A stretch of DNA of 64,000 nt, taken from assembly GCF_028389875.1 (NCBI RefSeq), contig NC_084663.1, positions 20,288,666 to 20,352,665 of the forward strand, written 5' to 3'. The notes beneath the pieces are model-generated. The model did not search any database. It was given only the letters and a program-made list of their open reading frames with translations, and was not told the DNA's origin. Positions within the stretch are counted from its first letter, which is position 1. Each line of letters begins with the position of its first letter. This DNA comes from Rhea pennata (taxonomy: Eukaryota; Chordata; Aves; Rheiformes; Rheidae). Of the stretch, positions 26,418-49,214 are shown piece after piece. Made by a program: the position numbers and the translations under genes.

Positions 26418-29400
26418 ATGGAAAAGAATAAAGCAAATTCCCCCAGAATGGACAATAATTTTGTTTTGGATAAAATCAATAGTTTAAAAGTAGAGCATGA
26501 GCAAGACAGCATTAACTGTACTCTAGAAAGAATGGATATAAAGACAGAACAAGATAATTTCAAACATGCAGACAGCAGTGATGAACAGGAAGACAAAGAA
26601 AAGAATTTCATTACCAACAACCCTGGCAAATTTTTATCTACAGAAAACGATGATGATTATGGTTCTCTTTTTTCTCAGTATAGTAGTACGCTGTATGATG
26701 TAGCAATGGAAGCTGTGACACAAAGTCTTCTTTCTAGCAGAACTATCAGCTCCAGAAAGAAATCACCTGCTTGGAACCATTTTTTTATATCTCCAAGAGA
26801 TAGCACTAAAGCAATATGTATGTACTGTATGAAAGAATTTAGCAGGGGCAAAAATGAAAAAGACCTAAGTACGAGTTGTCTCATGAGACATGTGAGGAGA
26901 GCCCATCCTACTGTACTAATTCAAGAAAATGGAAGTATGCCAGGTATATCCTCCTATTCTTCACCTACATTGTTACTTCCTCCTCAGTCTGCAGATGTTG
27001 GAGATCTAAGTACTATGTTATCCCCTATAAAACTGGTAAAGAAAATGGCATCTAAAATACCATCTCCAGATCGAATAATTGAGGAATCTGTTTCTATTGT
27101 TTCTTCTGAAGAAATATCAGATCTCTCAGTTTCTGAAAAATGCAGCAAAGAAGAAATAATGGTTGGGTCATCTCCACAGCTACCCAACAACCAGTATGAT
27201 GAAACTGTGGAAAATGTAGCAGAAAAAACTATTGTAATTCCAAAGAGTACATCAGGTTCCAGAAGGAGATCTGCTGTTTGGAAACACTTTTATTTGTCAC
27301 CTCTAGATAATTCTAAAGCTGTATGCATCCACTGCATGAATGAATTCAGTAGAGGAAAGAATGGAAAAGACCTGGGAACAAGCTGTTTGATAAGACATAT
27401 GTGGAGAGCCCATCGTTCCATTGTCCTGCAAGAGAATGGAGGTGGTACCAGTATACCACCTCTCTACACCGCACCTCCAACCCTGTTGCCTTCTTTACTA
27501 CCCTCAGATAGTGACCTGAATTCTATGTCATCCTCCCCTGGAAAACTAATGAAAGAATCAACTTCTGTTTCTTCTTCTCCAGACAGACTGACTGAGGAGA
27601 TCCATACTACTCTCTCTTCTGGAGATGCTCTAGTGGAAGACTCATCAATGCTGTCATCTTCTGATGATATAGGTGAAGTCTCCTTTGTTTCCTCACCTGA
27701 GAAGCAGTGTGAGGGATTAGGTCCATTAATATTTGAACCTGCTGCTGTATTTCAGCAAAATAAAAGGATTATGAAGAGGCTTAAATCAGAAGTTTGGCAT
27801 CACTTTTCACTGTCACCTGCAGACAGTCTAAAAGCAGTATGTAGATACTGCAGCTGTATGATAAGTCGCGGTAAAAAAGGAGATGTGGGCACAAGCTGTT
27901 TAATGAGACATCTATATAGACGCCATCCTGATGTAATTGGAAACCAAAAGAGCTTTATCGATGTTAGTTTGGCAAATTCTCCTTATGCCACCTTGGCTTC
28001 GGCAGAATGTTCGTCCTCAAAGTTGACAGACTTGCCTACAATGGTTACCCATGATAATCAAATTATATTTCCTGTTAATAGCAAGAAGACCTCAAAACTG
28101 TGGAATCACTTTTCAATTTGTTCTGCAGATTCAACAAAAGTAATATGTATGCACTGTGGACGTACAATAAGTAGGGGGAAAAAGCCAACAAATCTGGGCA
28201 CAAGTTGCCTTTTAAGACATCTGCAACGGTTTCATAGCAATGTATTGAAAACTGATGTCTCAGAGACTGTATTATCCTCATCTACGGATAACCACATGCC
28301 ACTGAGCACAGAATTATTAGGATCTTCAACTTTTGATGAAACCAATGAAAAGTTTTGTGACTCTCACCCAGTTGCCAAAAAAATCACAAGTCTCGTAGCT
28401 GAAATGATTGCACTTGACCTTCAGCCATATTCTTTTGTAGACAACATTGGCTTTAACAGGCTTCTTGAATACTTGCAACCTCAGTATTCTTTACCTTCTC
28501 CATCTTACTTTTCTAGGACAGCAATTCCAGATATGTATGATAATGTAAAACAGATAATTATTTCACATCTTAAGGAAGCTGAAAGTGGAGTGATCCATTT
28601 TACATCTGGGATATGGATGAGCAACCAAACACGAGAGTATCTAACCCTTACAGCTCATTGGGTAACATTTGAATCCTCATTTCGACCACAGTGTGAGGAT
28701 TACCATTGTTCAGCACTATTAAACGTATCACAGATTGATTGTGACTACAATGGAATCAGTATACAAAAGCAGTTAGAGTACTGGTGGGAAACATGGATTA
28801 CTTCTATTGGCCTTCAGATTGGGATTACTGTTACTGATAATCAAAGTATAGAAAAAACCTTAAATGAAGGTGATCATTCAAGTGTGCAGTGTTTTAGTCA
28901 CACTGTTAATATCATAGTAAATGAGGCTATTAAAAGCCAGAGAATGGTTCAGAATTTGCTTAGTATTGCAAGAAAGATCTGTGAACGCGTTCATCGGTCA
29001 GCAAAAGCAAAAGAGAAGTTAGCCGAGTTGCAAAAAGAATATGAGTTGCCTCAGCATCAGCTTATTCAAGATGTTCCATCAAAGTGGAATACATCATTTC
29101 ATATGCTTGAACGTCTTATTGAGCAGAAGAGAGCAATTGATGAAATGTCAATAGAGTGCAGCTTTAGGGAGCTAATAAGTTGTGACCAGTGGGAAGTTAT
29201 GCAGTCAGTGTGTCATGCTCTCAAACCTTTTGAAGCTGCAAGTAGGGAAATGAGTACACACATGTCTACTTTAAGCCAGGTGATTCCAATGATTCACATA
29301 CTTAACAGGAAAATAGAAATGTTATTTGAGGAAACAATGGGCATAGATACCATGCTGAAATCTTTGAAAGAAGCTATGGTGAGTAGGTTGTCCTCTACGC

Positions 29401-29930
29401 TTCATGATCCAAGATACATTTTTGCTACGCTTCTGGATCCCCGCTATAAAACATCCCTATTTACAGAAGAGGAGGCTGAACAATATAAACAAGACTTAAT
29501 CAGGGAGCTGGAAATAATGAGTTCTACCTCAGATGATGATAAACCTGTTTCCAATGGATGTGATATATCTACAAATTCATATGGGGAAGATAATCTTTGG
29601 TCACTCATGGGTGACATGAAGAAAACAAAAGACCTGAAAGAGAGGGCAAAGTTACCAGAGGAAATGGTGCTTTCTTACTTGGAGGAAGAAGTGCTTGAGC
29701 ATAACTGTGATCCTCTAACTTACTGGAACTTTAAGAAGTCATCATGGCCAGTACTGTCAAAATTGGCTGTCAGGTTCTTGGGTTGTCCACCAAGCATTGT
29801 TCCTTCAGAGAGGTTGTTCAGTACATCCAATGAAAGCAACAACTTTAGTCAGTCAAGGCTAATGATTGAACACTTTGAAAAGCTTATTTTTTTGAAAGTG
29901 AATCTTCCTTTAATATACTTCCAGTATTGA
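26418..29930 (+). CDS. ZBED4: ZBED4, zinc finger BED-type protein derived from a hAT transposase
   Basis: A single-exon CDS of 1170 codons, co-linear with human ZBED4 (about 1171 aa) from the N-terminus to the shared C-terminal [15 protein letters not shown] chose the ATG at 26418 (context GTCAGCCATGG) because it aligns with the human first residue; the frame opens at a TTG three codons earlier. Four BED zinc fingers carry intact ligands: C134/C137/H158/H163, C303/C306/H327/H332, C475/C478/H498/H503 and C577/C580/H601/H606. From about residue 680 a hAT-type region follows, with TDN at 806-808, C825 and H828, and a C-terminal hAT dimerisation segment (DPLTYW from 1098, SER at 1130-1132). Where active hAT transposases have the first catalytic Asp, this protein reads SGIWMS (730-735), as expected of a domesticated gene. 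ZBED4 is a nuclear DNA-binding protein reported in retina; its targets are poorly known. No frameshift or stop interrupts it. Confidence 0.97.
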   Translation: MEKNKANSPRMDNNFVLDKINSLKVEHEQDSINCTLERMDIKTEQDNFKHADSSDEQEDKEKNFITNNPGKFLSTENDDDYGSLFSQYSSTLYDVAMEAVTQSLLSSRTISSRKKSPAWNHFFISPRDSTKAICMYCMKEFSRGKNEKDLSTSCLMRHVRRAHPTVLIQENGSMPGISSYSSPTLLLPPQSADVGDLSTMLSPIKLVKKMASKIPSPDRIIEESVSIVSSEEISDLSVSEKCSKEEIMVGSSPQLPNNQYDETVENVAEKTIVIPKSTSGSRRRSAVWKHFYLSPLDNSKAVCIHCMNEFSRGKNGKDLGTSCLIRHMWRAHRSIVLQENGGGTSIPPLYTAPPTLLPSLLPSDSDLNSMSSSPGKLMKESTSVSSSPDRLTEEIHTTLSSGDALVEDSSMLSSSDDIGEVSFVSSPEKQCEGLGPLIFEPAAVFQQNKRIMKRLKSEVWHHFSLSPADSLKAVCRYCSCMISRGKKGDVGTSCLMRHLYRRHPDVIGNQKSFIDVSLANSPYATLASAECSSSKLTDLPTMVTHDNQIIFPVNSKKTSKLWNHFSICSADSTKVICMHCGRTISRGKKPTNLGTSCLLRHLQRFHSNVLKTDVSETVLSSSTDNHMPLSTELLGSSTFDETNEKFCDSHPVAKKITSLVAEMIALDLQPYSFVDNIGFNRLLEYLQPQYSLPSPSYFSRTAIPDMYDNVKQIIISHLKEAESGVIHFTSGIWMSNQTREYLTLTAHWVTFESSFRPQCEDYHCSALLNVSQIDCDYNGISIQKQLEYWWETWITSIGLQIGITVTDNQSIEKTLNEGDHSSVQCFSHTVNIIVNEAIKSQRMVQNLLSIARKICERVHRSAKAKEKLAELQKEYELPQHQLIQDVPSKWNTSFHMLERLIEQKRAIDEMSIECSFRELISCDQWEVMQSVCHALKPFEAASREMSTHMSTLSQVIPMIHILNRKIEMLFEETMGIDTMLKSLKEAMVSRLSSTLHDPRYIFATLLDPRYKTSLFTEEEAEQYKQDLIRELEIMSSTSDDDKPVSNGCDISTNSYGEDNLWSLMGDMKKTKDLKERAKLPEEMVLSYLEEEVLEHNCDPLTYWNFKKSSWPVLSKLAVRFLGCPPSIVPSERLFSTSNESNNFSQSRLMIEHFEKLIFLKVNLPLIYFQY

Positions 29931-31760
29931 AACTAATGAACAAACTGCTAGACTAAATCTATTGTTGCTCACTGGATATTAACTATCTATAACCTGGATT
30001 GTTAAATTGCTCCAATAGGGGCCATGTATGACATCTAATCAGTGACTATAAATCCAAATTTTAGTTTCCTTTTTTCAGCTTTCAATATGTCTACATGTGC
30101 CTTATTCATAGTACTTCAGGCCAGATATTGTATATATGTTTTTTAAAAGTTCACACTAGAGATAGCCTGTCTTGTCAATTATATAAAATTATGTAGGTTT
30201 TAATCCATAATTGTAAATGAACTTTAAAAAAACTCAGTCATTTGTTTTAATAGAATGGCAAAAAAAAGATGTAAACAGTTCTATTCTGTAGTTTTTTATT
30301 CAATTATTATGTAAAAACCATAAACCAGGTACTGTATTTTAGTTGAACATTGCTTTAATTGCAGCAAAACAGCTTTTGTAGATGTCAAAAGAAAGCTGTA
30401 TATAAAAGATGGGGTTAAAACCATCTTTTTATCTTGTGGTGTTTTCTTAACTGCAAGCCCTAAAGTACTTAAAGAATTAAGAATTATTTGGGAAGATATG
30501 TTTACAGGAGACTATTCACTTAGTATCTGAAAATAAATCTTAAATTTGAGATGATATGGAATGTCAGTTATACAGGAATCTGTAGTAAAACTTCCTATTC
30601 TGGATTCTCCTGTTCAGGTTTTACATTGTAACTGAACTACAGAAATGTTCTGGGTATTTATAAAAGCTCTTTGGAAGTTTTATCAAAGTTTGTGAATTAA
30701 TGCTTGTTATTTAATGCCATGTACAAAAAAAAAAAAAAAAAAAAAAAGCAAGAAATTTACAGTGAACACTCTAATGTCATTCTAAAGCCTTTTCTAATCT
30801 TTAGTGCATCAAAATTAAAAGGTTCCCTGTTGTAAAAGCTGAGCCCTTATTCCTAATGTAATTTCAATTGTGTAGAACAACCTGTCTTAAAGTTCCTAGT
30901 ACAAAAATAACTGATCTTCTGATTTTCAGTAATAGCCTTATGGATATGGTGCACTGCTTAGAATTTTGTGTAGTAGGGTTGATTCATAACTGTCAGTGTC
31001 CAGCAGGCAAACGGGATACCATAGCTCCCTCAAAACGTCAAGTAAGGTGGAAAAAAATTAGCATTTTAATTGAAAGGAATGTTCTCCATGTTTTTTTAAC
31101 GTTAGAAAGATTAATCTTCTCATTTCAGTTTTCATTAAATACTTTTTGGGAAACAAGTCATCATTTGCCTATGACCTTTTAGAAAAGTTGTAGCTTTGTT
31201 AAAATACTGTACCTATGCCTAATTTTGCATTTACTATGTTTTAGTGTATTTATAAATGGTGAACTCAGTTTCTGAAATTAAACATTTTATTTGCAATTTT
31301 CTAGTGGTAGTCAATACTGCCTTTTTCTTTTCAGATGGATTCAACACAACCATTGAGTAATAATTGATATAAATATACCACAGGACATGCAATGTGAAAA
31401 GATCAGTTTTCCATTTTAGCTCTCTGGACTTTAAGGCCTAGTCTAGTTTTTTTCATGTCATTCAAGCTTTCAACCTCAGTAAAATTTGTTAAATTCTTCT
31501 CCAAGTGGCTTAGGTTTTCATATGACGTACCTCTAAATATTTTTTAGTTTCCATTATTTCAGTTTTTATTTAATCAGTTTGATACACTTGTATTATTTAA
31601 GTATATTACTATATAGTGAATTTAGGAAAAACTGAATTATGTTTCAAGTATTTTAAAAGGCAACTTTTAATGCTGTCAGCCATCAGCATTTCTCTGTTAG
31701 GGTTAAGCGAGAAGTACACGTTTTCTGCAGCAATAAAACAACTTGTTCTAGTTTAGGTAT
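29931..31760 (+). other. ZBED4: ZBED4 3'UTR (end approximate)
   Basis: AT-rich sequence without coding potential directly follows the stop codon. Candidate poly(A) signals are AATAAA at 30532-30537, ATTAAA at 31277-31282 and AATAAA at 31732-31737. Using the last would give a 3'UTR of about 1.8 kb, near the length I recall for the human transcript. A run of 23 A residues at 30725-30747 lies inside and could prime false 3' ends in oligo-dT libraries. The true end cannot be set from sequence alone. Confidence 0.5.
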
Positions 31761-33548
31761 AGCTGGAATTAGATGAGTTTGAAGCAGCTTTTTGGGAAAC
31801 ATGTTTAAGTGGTTACTAGTTAATTATTATCTCAACTTTTTTTCTACATTATATTTTAACTGTGAATATAACCTTGACCTATGTGAGGAGATGAGATGTT
31901 TAATCTCTTTAAATGAGTAGAGAGGTAGAAGAGGATGAAGCATTTTTTTTTTTTTTTTTTTTTTTTAATGTATATAAGGGATGCAATTTTCACTCAAGGC
32001 TAGACTGTGAATGTGGCCTTGGGCTGAAAGCATTGGAGAGCCACAGCGTACCAGCAGGAGTGCTAGGAAACAAAAAACTTCCCCAGAATTCCCAGTATGC
32101 TGGAAAGGAGCATCTTGGCCCCTCTACTTTAAGACAGCTTTTACTATAGCTCCTGTGGAAAATTGAAATGATTGCATTTTGTAGCCTCTAATTTACCTTT
32201 TCTCTCTCATATGGATATCTAATTGTACGGTGATACTTTTTGTCAAAGTTTTTCCTGAGAGCACATGAGAACTATAGTCACTATTTTAATACGTAAAACT
32301 TAATCGATTAAACTTACATTTTATTTGTAACTACAGATTCCCCCCCCCCTTTTTTTTTTTTTTTTTGAAGGATTTTAATTCTTAAGACTGCACTGTTTCA
32401 GTATCAGCTTGCTTCAGAATAATATGTTTACATTAGCTCTTTATAATTCGCAGGCCTGCATGGCCTTAAAATTTAGACAGGCGATCATTTAAAACCAAAG
32501 TAAGCGTATAAGGGACTGAAAGCACAAAGTTACTATTTTTTGGATGTAAACCTTGATCCTTCTGTAGGAGTTAAGCGAGCATCTCCGTCTGGAGTTCAGG
32601 CACCACCGTCTTTGAGAAAAGCAGCACTTCAAAAGAAAGGCTGTAAGTGTTCATTAAATTATTATGGTAAGTTTATTGAATAGCCAGATTTTGTGTTGTT
32701 TTTCATTTGTTGAACTTGTTTTTCACTTGAAGATTATTTTTTAATATAGATTCTTAGTGACTGCCAAAACCTTTGGTTTCCTTCCATCCCTTCTCACATT
32801 TGTAATGTATAGAAAGCTCCCTTATTTTCACATTACAGTACAAATCTTCTCAGAAGGAACTAAAAGCGCAAGCTCTGTTAACAGTGGGAGTTTTTATGAA
32901 GTTAAGTTTCTGCTGAACCAGGTCCTGCAGGAGTAGACAGTGCCCTAATACATACTGGTTTGATGAACCTGAAATAGTGATATTAACTTTAAACTGAGTT
33001 AACTTCAGTACATTAGCAACTTAAATTTAGTAGTAATTTTTTTATTAAGAGGACATAAAATATGAAATACAGGTACTCTAGGTAGCATGAAAATCATGAG
33101 GATCTCAGCTTTCGCTCCTTATAGGAGTAGGCAGTAATGTAACTTGTACACTATGCAGCAATAAATCTCTGTTAAGTTTTAAAGTTAGGAGGGGGAAGAA
33201 GCAGAGATCTGCAATAGCTGAAATAATTCAAGTTTTGCAAAGTAAAGTATTTATATATTGAGATCTATATTATGCTTCAGGAACCTGCAGATAATGTTTC
33301 CTGACCCCTTAAACAGGGGTAGGGGGGGGATCCCCCCCAAATGGATCCTTTCCATTTGGCCTACATCTCCCCTGCCCAGTAAAAAGGGAGTTGTTTGGTT
33401 GCAGAATTTAGCTAGTGACCATTTACTGCAATGCACTTAGCGCTTCCCCACCCAAGATTAGCTTCTGAATTTGCAAAGAACAGAAATTACAGTCTAGAAC
33501 ACACTCTAATGCTAATATAAGGATGTGATTAATCTAATTCAGTGTAAA
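31760..33548. other. Intergenic DNA between ZBED4 and ALG12 (left part)
   Basis: No known gene is present. It holds T and C/T homopolymer tracts (31943-31966 and about 32340-32366) and one short segment, 32568-32666, that is bounded by consensus splice sites and open in one frame. That segment is discussed as a finding. Confidence 0.6.
31943..31966. repeat. Poly(T) tract
   Basis: A run of 24 T residues just past the likely ZBED4 3' end. The following 200 bp is somewhat more GC-rich but matches no repeat family I recognise. Confidence 0.9.
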
Positions 33549-33692
33549 TCATAGAATCATAGAATGGTAAAGTTGGAAGGGGCCTCGGGAGATCATCTAG
33601 TCCAACCCTCAGCATAGCCCATATGGGGATTGAACCTGTGACCTTGGCATTAGCAGCACCATGCTCTAACCAACTGAGCTAAACCTGCCCCC
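33549..33692 (-). mobile_element. tRNA-headed SINE with CR1 tail (TguSINE1-like)
   Basis: Read on the minus strand, the element starts with a tRNA-like head of about 75 bp. It has an A box (TTAGCTCAGTTGG, plus-strand 33670-33682), an anticodon-arm-like segment and a B box (GGTTCAATCCC, plus-strand 33625-33636). The head is closest, by my reading, to tRNA-Ile(AAT), though the anticodon loop has changed. It then continues into the CR1 3' end (GGTTGGACTAGATGATCTCC) and ends with two ATTCTATG units. A tRNA head on a CR1 tail means CR1 enzymes would move it in trans. SINEs of this build are described from passerine birds. No target-site duplication is evident. Its head is not a functional tRNA gene. 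Confidence 0.8.
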
Positions 33693-36600
33693 GACATCAA
33701 AGTAGATGTGTATAGTTGTACAGATCTGGCCTCTTAAAAGGATTTTTTTTTTTTTTTAATTCCCCCGCCTCTCCCCCCCCCCCCAACTATACAGAGCTGA
33801 CAGTAAAATACTTACATTTAGGTATCTCCAAACCCAGGAAAATAAAAATACTAAAATTAGCAAATAGCACTTTCTAATTCCAGATTATTCAGATTTTAAA
33901 AGCTCCTTATTTCAGTCTTTCAAAAATATATTCATCCTCTGCTTTATCCTTAGCAACAAGAAAAAAAATGATCCAGAACTACCTCAACTCATCCCCAACT
34001 TTAGCAGCCACCTGCATATTAAATGGCTAGATCTAGGCCTAAATTGTCCCTCTTTTTTCTTTTGTACATGAACTCATTCCTTCTTTCAGTTTCTTGATTC
34101 AATTGGCAGCTTAAAAAGTAAGATGGACTACATTTCCAAAGTGCTTTTACCTTAGATTTGATGTAACTGGACACAATTCAAGCCTTGGTACAGAACCAAG
34201 GCCAGTTGCAGCTAAAATGAAGTAGGATTTGTGAAATCATCGTAAGATTTACTGTTTCAGGAATAACGCTGACTGCTTGCTATCACAAAGAAAGATCTAA
34301 AGTAAACACTCAGATGTAGTTGGAATTGATCACATGAATATGAAGTGCTGATATAAAGTAAGAGTTGCATACAAAAAGATCATTTATTTAAAAATAGAAA
34401 TCACATACATTTAAAGCAAAAATTAAGAAAACCTTCACTGAAGTTTTCTATGTCACTTAGCTTCAGGAATTTTTGCAAACACTGTTTTTAATCTTCTGTG
34501 TCCAATGTTAACCAGGTAATGATAAATTTCATTAAGACATAGTTGAGACTAATTACGTAACCAGCCAATTTAGACAGCTGTGGCTAAACAGTCTTGCTGA
34601 CATTGATGATAAACTTGGCTTGAGGTTTGTTCTTTTGCAAACCGAAAGTGAAGTCACTATTAAAACAAAGACTATGTACTTTGAGAGAGGAAAGGAGAGA
34701 ATTTAAGAACAAATACAGGAAAAAAAGTGCAGAAGGTGGCAGTAGACTTGTGTGTAACTTTTATTACATATTACAAATCCCAGGGAAGAAGGAAAGAAAA
34801 AGGTTTTGAGTAACTTCCTTCTTACTTGAAACCTGTAAATGAACAGGTGCTTTCCAGAAAACTATTGTATTAAAAAGTACTCCCTCCACCACCACACACA
34901 CATTTGCTTTGATGTTGACAAGTGCTTAAAATTCCTATAATCTTTTAACCTCTTTAGAATTATGGAAAGAAGCCTTAAACAGTTTTCAGTCTACACTAGG
35001 GCAGCACAATAGAATCATAGATCTCAGTCTTATTCATCTAAATGTGTGATCTGTAGTACCAATGGGATCCGTGAAATGACCAGATAGTAAAAAAAGGGAT
35101 CAACCTGCTTCAAATTGCATTATGCAGTTACATTGCACTGAAGTTGTGTTCTGCTACTTTGAAAGAAATAGGTGGTATGGGAAAGAACCTGGAAAATGTT
35201 TTGCCTTTTCCTCAGTGTTAACAGGTAAATACTATATGCATATGGCCTAGTACAGCTATTCTCCAGTTATCCACTCCAGAATTCTCTCTTGAGAGAGGCC
35301 CATAGCAAGTACTTAAGGATAGTTGTAAGGTAAATAGTCTGGTATTTTTTCTCCTAGCTCTGTCCTATTTCATAAGCTCTATTTCATAGAGACTTTGAGA
35401 ACGGCAAGTTGTTCCTTGATCTTCTTGATGGGATACTGATTTACTTGATCCTGTTTTGAACCTTTTATCATCCAAAATATCCTCTATGAATGAGTTCTGT
35501 AAATTTTTCATACAATATACAATTTTTATTTAGTTTTACATATTCTTGTAATTTGTACTGTGTCATAAATCTTATGCTACAAAACTGACTATTCACCTTC
35601 TCTGGGCCATTCCTGAAATTTGTGTCCTACTCATGTGCTAGCTTGTTATTTACAGGTACAAACCTTGCTTGTAAGAAATTAAGTCAAACTTCAAAAGGCA
35701 ACACATGATGCTACTCAACATTTGATGACTGGTGGGAAGTTTAAAAGACATCCTAAAATAAATCTCATTCTACAGCAGTATTATATATGTTAAATGCATT
35801 TTCTTCGTACTGTGTTGTTTTACTCTGATACATGTAACAATTTGTAGGTGGACTGTACTATGTATTTTTTGCTTTAATTCAGCCCTCAATTATGTGAGTA
35901 ACAGCTACTTCTGCTCTTAGTAAGAAAAGCTATAGTTAAGCCAGATGTTTATATTCAGTTGACACAAAAGGAATTTTTCTTTAAAATACTCTCATGAAAC
36001 TCAGGTTTTTAGAAGTCCCCTGAAAAATTTCAAGCAAGTTCTCAAGAGTGTCTCCTGCCTACAAAATTCATGTTGTAACTTTGGACTTCCTCCAGCCTTC
36101 CTTTCTGCCCTCTCCCCCTAAAGCCAGAAGAATTTACAAAGCAGGGTTATTACAAACTCTGTGTGAGACTTGCTTAGTATCCTATTATATCTAAGGGGAC
36201 TTAAACCCATATTTTCTTTCTTCAGTGCAAGAATCTATAGTAAAGAAGAAAATAAGCTGTATGTTTCCTGTGGAAACTCTGCCCACAAACCTTCACTGAG
36301 TTAAAGAAAGAAGACCAGGACATAGATTAAAATGTTCACTGAAAAAGAAAGAGCTGGCTTTTGGTTTCAGTTCCAAGTACTGCTTATTTATTGAAGGTAG
36401 CCTTTGAGGAAAAATTACAGCAATCCTTGTCCTAGTTTGACAAATGGCTTTTCCTACTTAGGGTGCGGACTACTAGGACACTCCTGGCAGGGAGTTAAAC
36501 ACAAGCACAAAAGTCACACAGCCACTAGTGCTACAGTGCTGACTACTGAAATGGCTGCATTGGTCATCATCTAGTCCTTTGACTACAAGCCCAAGCAGCT

Positions 36601-38694
36601 TTCACACCTATAACTGCGCACAGCAAGAAGACCTAAATAAACTTTAGATACTGCACAAAACTGCGATACACATGTCTCCTTGTACTCATCCTCCTTTTCT
36701 CTACCCCAAATAAGTACACTAGACAACAACTATTGCACTGGTAGTGCTGCTTGTGCGGAGTACTACATGCTGCTGTAGCACTAGGGTAAGACCAACAGAC
36801 GCCTAAAAGTCTGTGGAAAGATCCTATCAGATAAGTGTGCCTAATACTCACTGAGTTTAAACTCTTTGTATGCATTACAGAGAGCCAAATGTCTGAATAT
36901 TCTGTGCAACTTTAGGCATCAGCTTGAGGTGCAAATGTTACAAGTATAATAAGCCTAGGTTTTCTCTAGTTAGTAGGAAAAAAAAAAAAAAGGTTTCTAC
37001 AGAAGGGATTCAGGCCAGCACAGATCTGAAAAGCCAGAATAACTAAATGTGTAAGTTAGTTCAGATCTGTCTGCTCTAGGGGCAGAATCAGTTTGAGTTT
37101 AGGTACTTCATTTATGGATTACATTGTGGGGAGGTATTGAAAAGTTAACTATTATGCTTAGCCTCCATCCTTAGCTGAAGTTTTCTTTTGCATTCGTCCA
37201 AATTTTCAGATACTTGTACATGTGCTTTCTTCTGTATCATGCAAACTATTTAATGTTCAGACTGGCTCTGGAGGAAGTTCAGTTTTCTTCCAAGGAGAAG
37301 TCAAATAGATAATACTTCAGTAATTTCAAGAGAAGGTAAGGACTGGAGTAACAAGTTCTGCAGGTTACCTTTGCCAGATCTCAGTGTGAGGAAGCCTGCA
37401 CAACAACCATCCACAGTGGAGCAGGCTCCACCCCACCAGATCAGTTCCTTTGATACATAATCCAGAGGCTAAAAAAGAAAACAATCTAAAAACTGAAACA
37501 TGTATGCAGGTAAAGGTAGGTCCCTGAACAAAACATGCTTTAAGGATTGGGGGGGGGGGAAACAACTTTTATTCAGTTATTTTTTTTCCCCCTTAAACTC
37601 TTGGAAGTTTCAATCAGTAAGGAATAGTTTTCTGCCATGCTTATTTCAGAAACACTGAATTTTTACTATTAGAGCTCCTGTCAAATTACAGCTGCTCATA
37701 ACTGAAATTCTAACTTGTTTTCTTGGTATATACCTTAACTTCTTGCACTCAGCAAGCTAGGTGGACATCCTCAACAAAAACTTTTAATTAAGAAGAGATT
37801 ACAGAACATGTTATCTTACTGAGAGTGCAACACATTTGTTCATTACATACATACCACATTAGAGTATTACTTTCTAAAGGGAATACTTAGTTCATACAGA
37901 AAGAAAACAGCACCTAGGTTCAAGTGCATTCAAGTGAATTTTTTTAATATATGATTTTTGCACTGCAAATTAACATAGTGTTTCCCCTTTTCTGCTGCAA
38001 AGATATTATTTTAAAAATTAACTTTTTCCTGTGAAATCCAAGTTGCACTGCTTATTCATGCATTCTTGCAATAAAGACAGCTATCCTTTAATGCTCGAAT
38101 CTGTTACGGAATGGCACTTGCCAAGTACAACTGCTTTTCAAGTGGATCTTTCACTTTAGTAGCCTACAGGGCACAATTAGGTACTGTGATGAAGCTACAG
38201 TGAATATGGCTTTGCTGTGTTGCTAACATAATTAGTTTCACACAGGCAACCTGACAACTGAGGGGGTCACAATCCAGCAGATGTATCAAGTGATACATCT
38301 TTGCACATACAGATTACATATCATATCACTGCAGTAGCACAAACCGGTTCCATTATATGTCTTATATAGGACAATTAGGACATACTTGTGCTGTGTTATG
38401 AAACAGTTACTCAAACGAAGTATATGGACTTTACTCAATAGTGCTAGATTTTTAGGTACCCTCTCCCGAACTTACCTAACAATGTAGCTCAGTATTTGAG
38501 TACATACTGCCTAGGAATGTGTTGCAATATATATATATGTAAGAAACAGAACACAGCTAAATACCAATAAATACGAAGATTATTTTCCATACTTTTTCAC
38601 AGAAGCTGAATTACAGTGCTAGAATGGTAATTTGTAGTTGTCTTATTCACTCATTAGCAAAATTACATCAAAAAGATTTACTTAAAATTCACAG
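33693..38694. other. Intergenic DNA and ALG12 3'UTR
   Basis: No exon or RNA gene could be supported. The right-hand part must contain the ALG12 3'UTR, transcribed leftward from 38694. Minus-strand poly(A) signal candidates are ATTAAA at 38087-38092 and AATAAA at 37568-37573. The rest holds C, G and AT homopolymers (for example C runs near 33775 and G runs near 37550) and nothing else I recognise. Confidence 0.5.

Positions 38695-49214
<10,520 letters not shown>

Noticed and set aside
26143-26487. 114-codon plus-strand frame ahead of ZBED4
   Set aside because: Not a separate gene. From the ATG at 26260 it is an upstream ORF overlapping the ZBED4 start and is recorded as such.
33620-33692. Possible minus-strand tRNA gene
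   Set aside because: A and B boxes are present, but the sequence runs straight into the CR1 tail and the acceptor stem does not close, so it is the head of a SINE.
38186-38265. GTGATGA and later CTGA resembling a C/D-box snoRNA
   Set aside because: The box spacing is loose, no terminal stem was seen, and both short motifs are expected often by chance.
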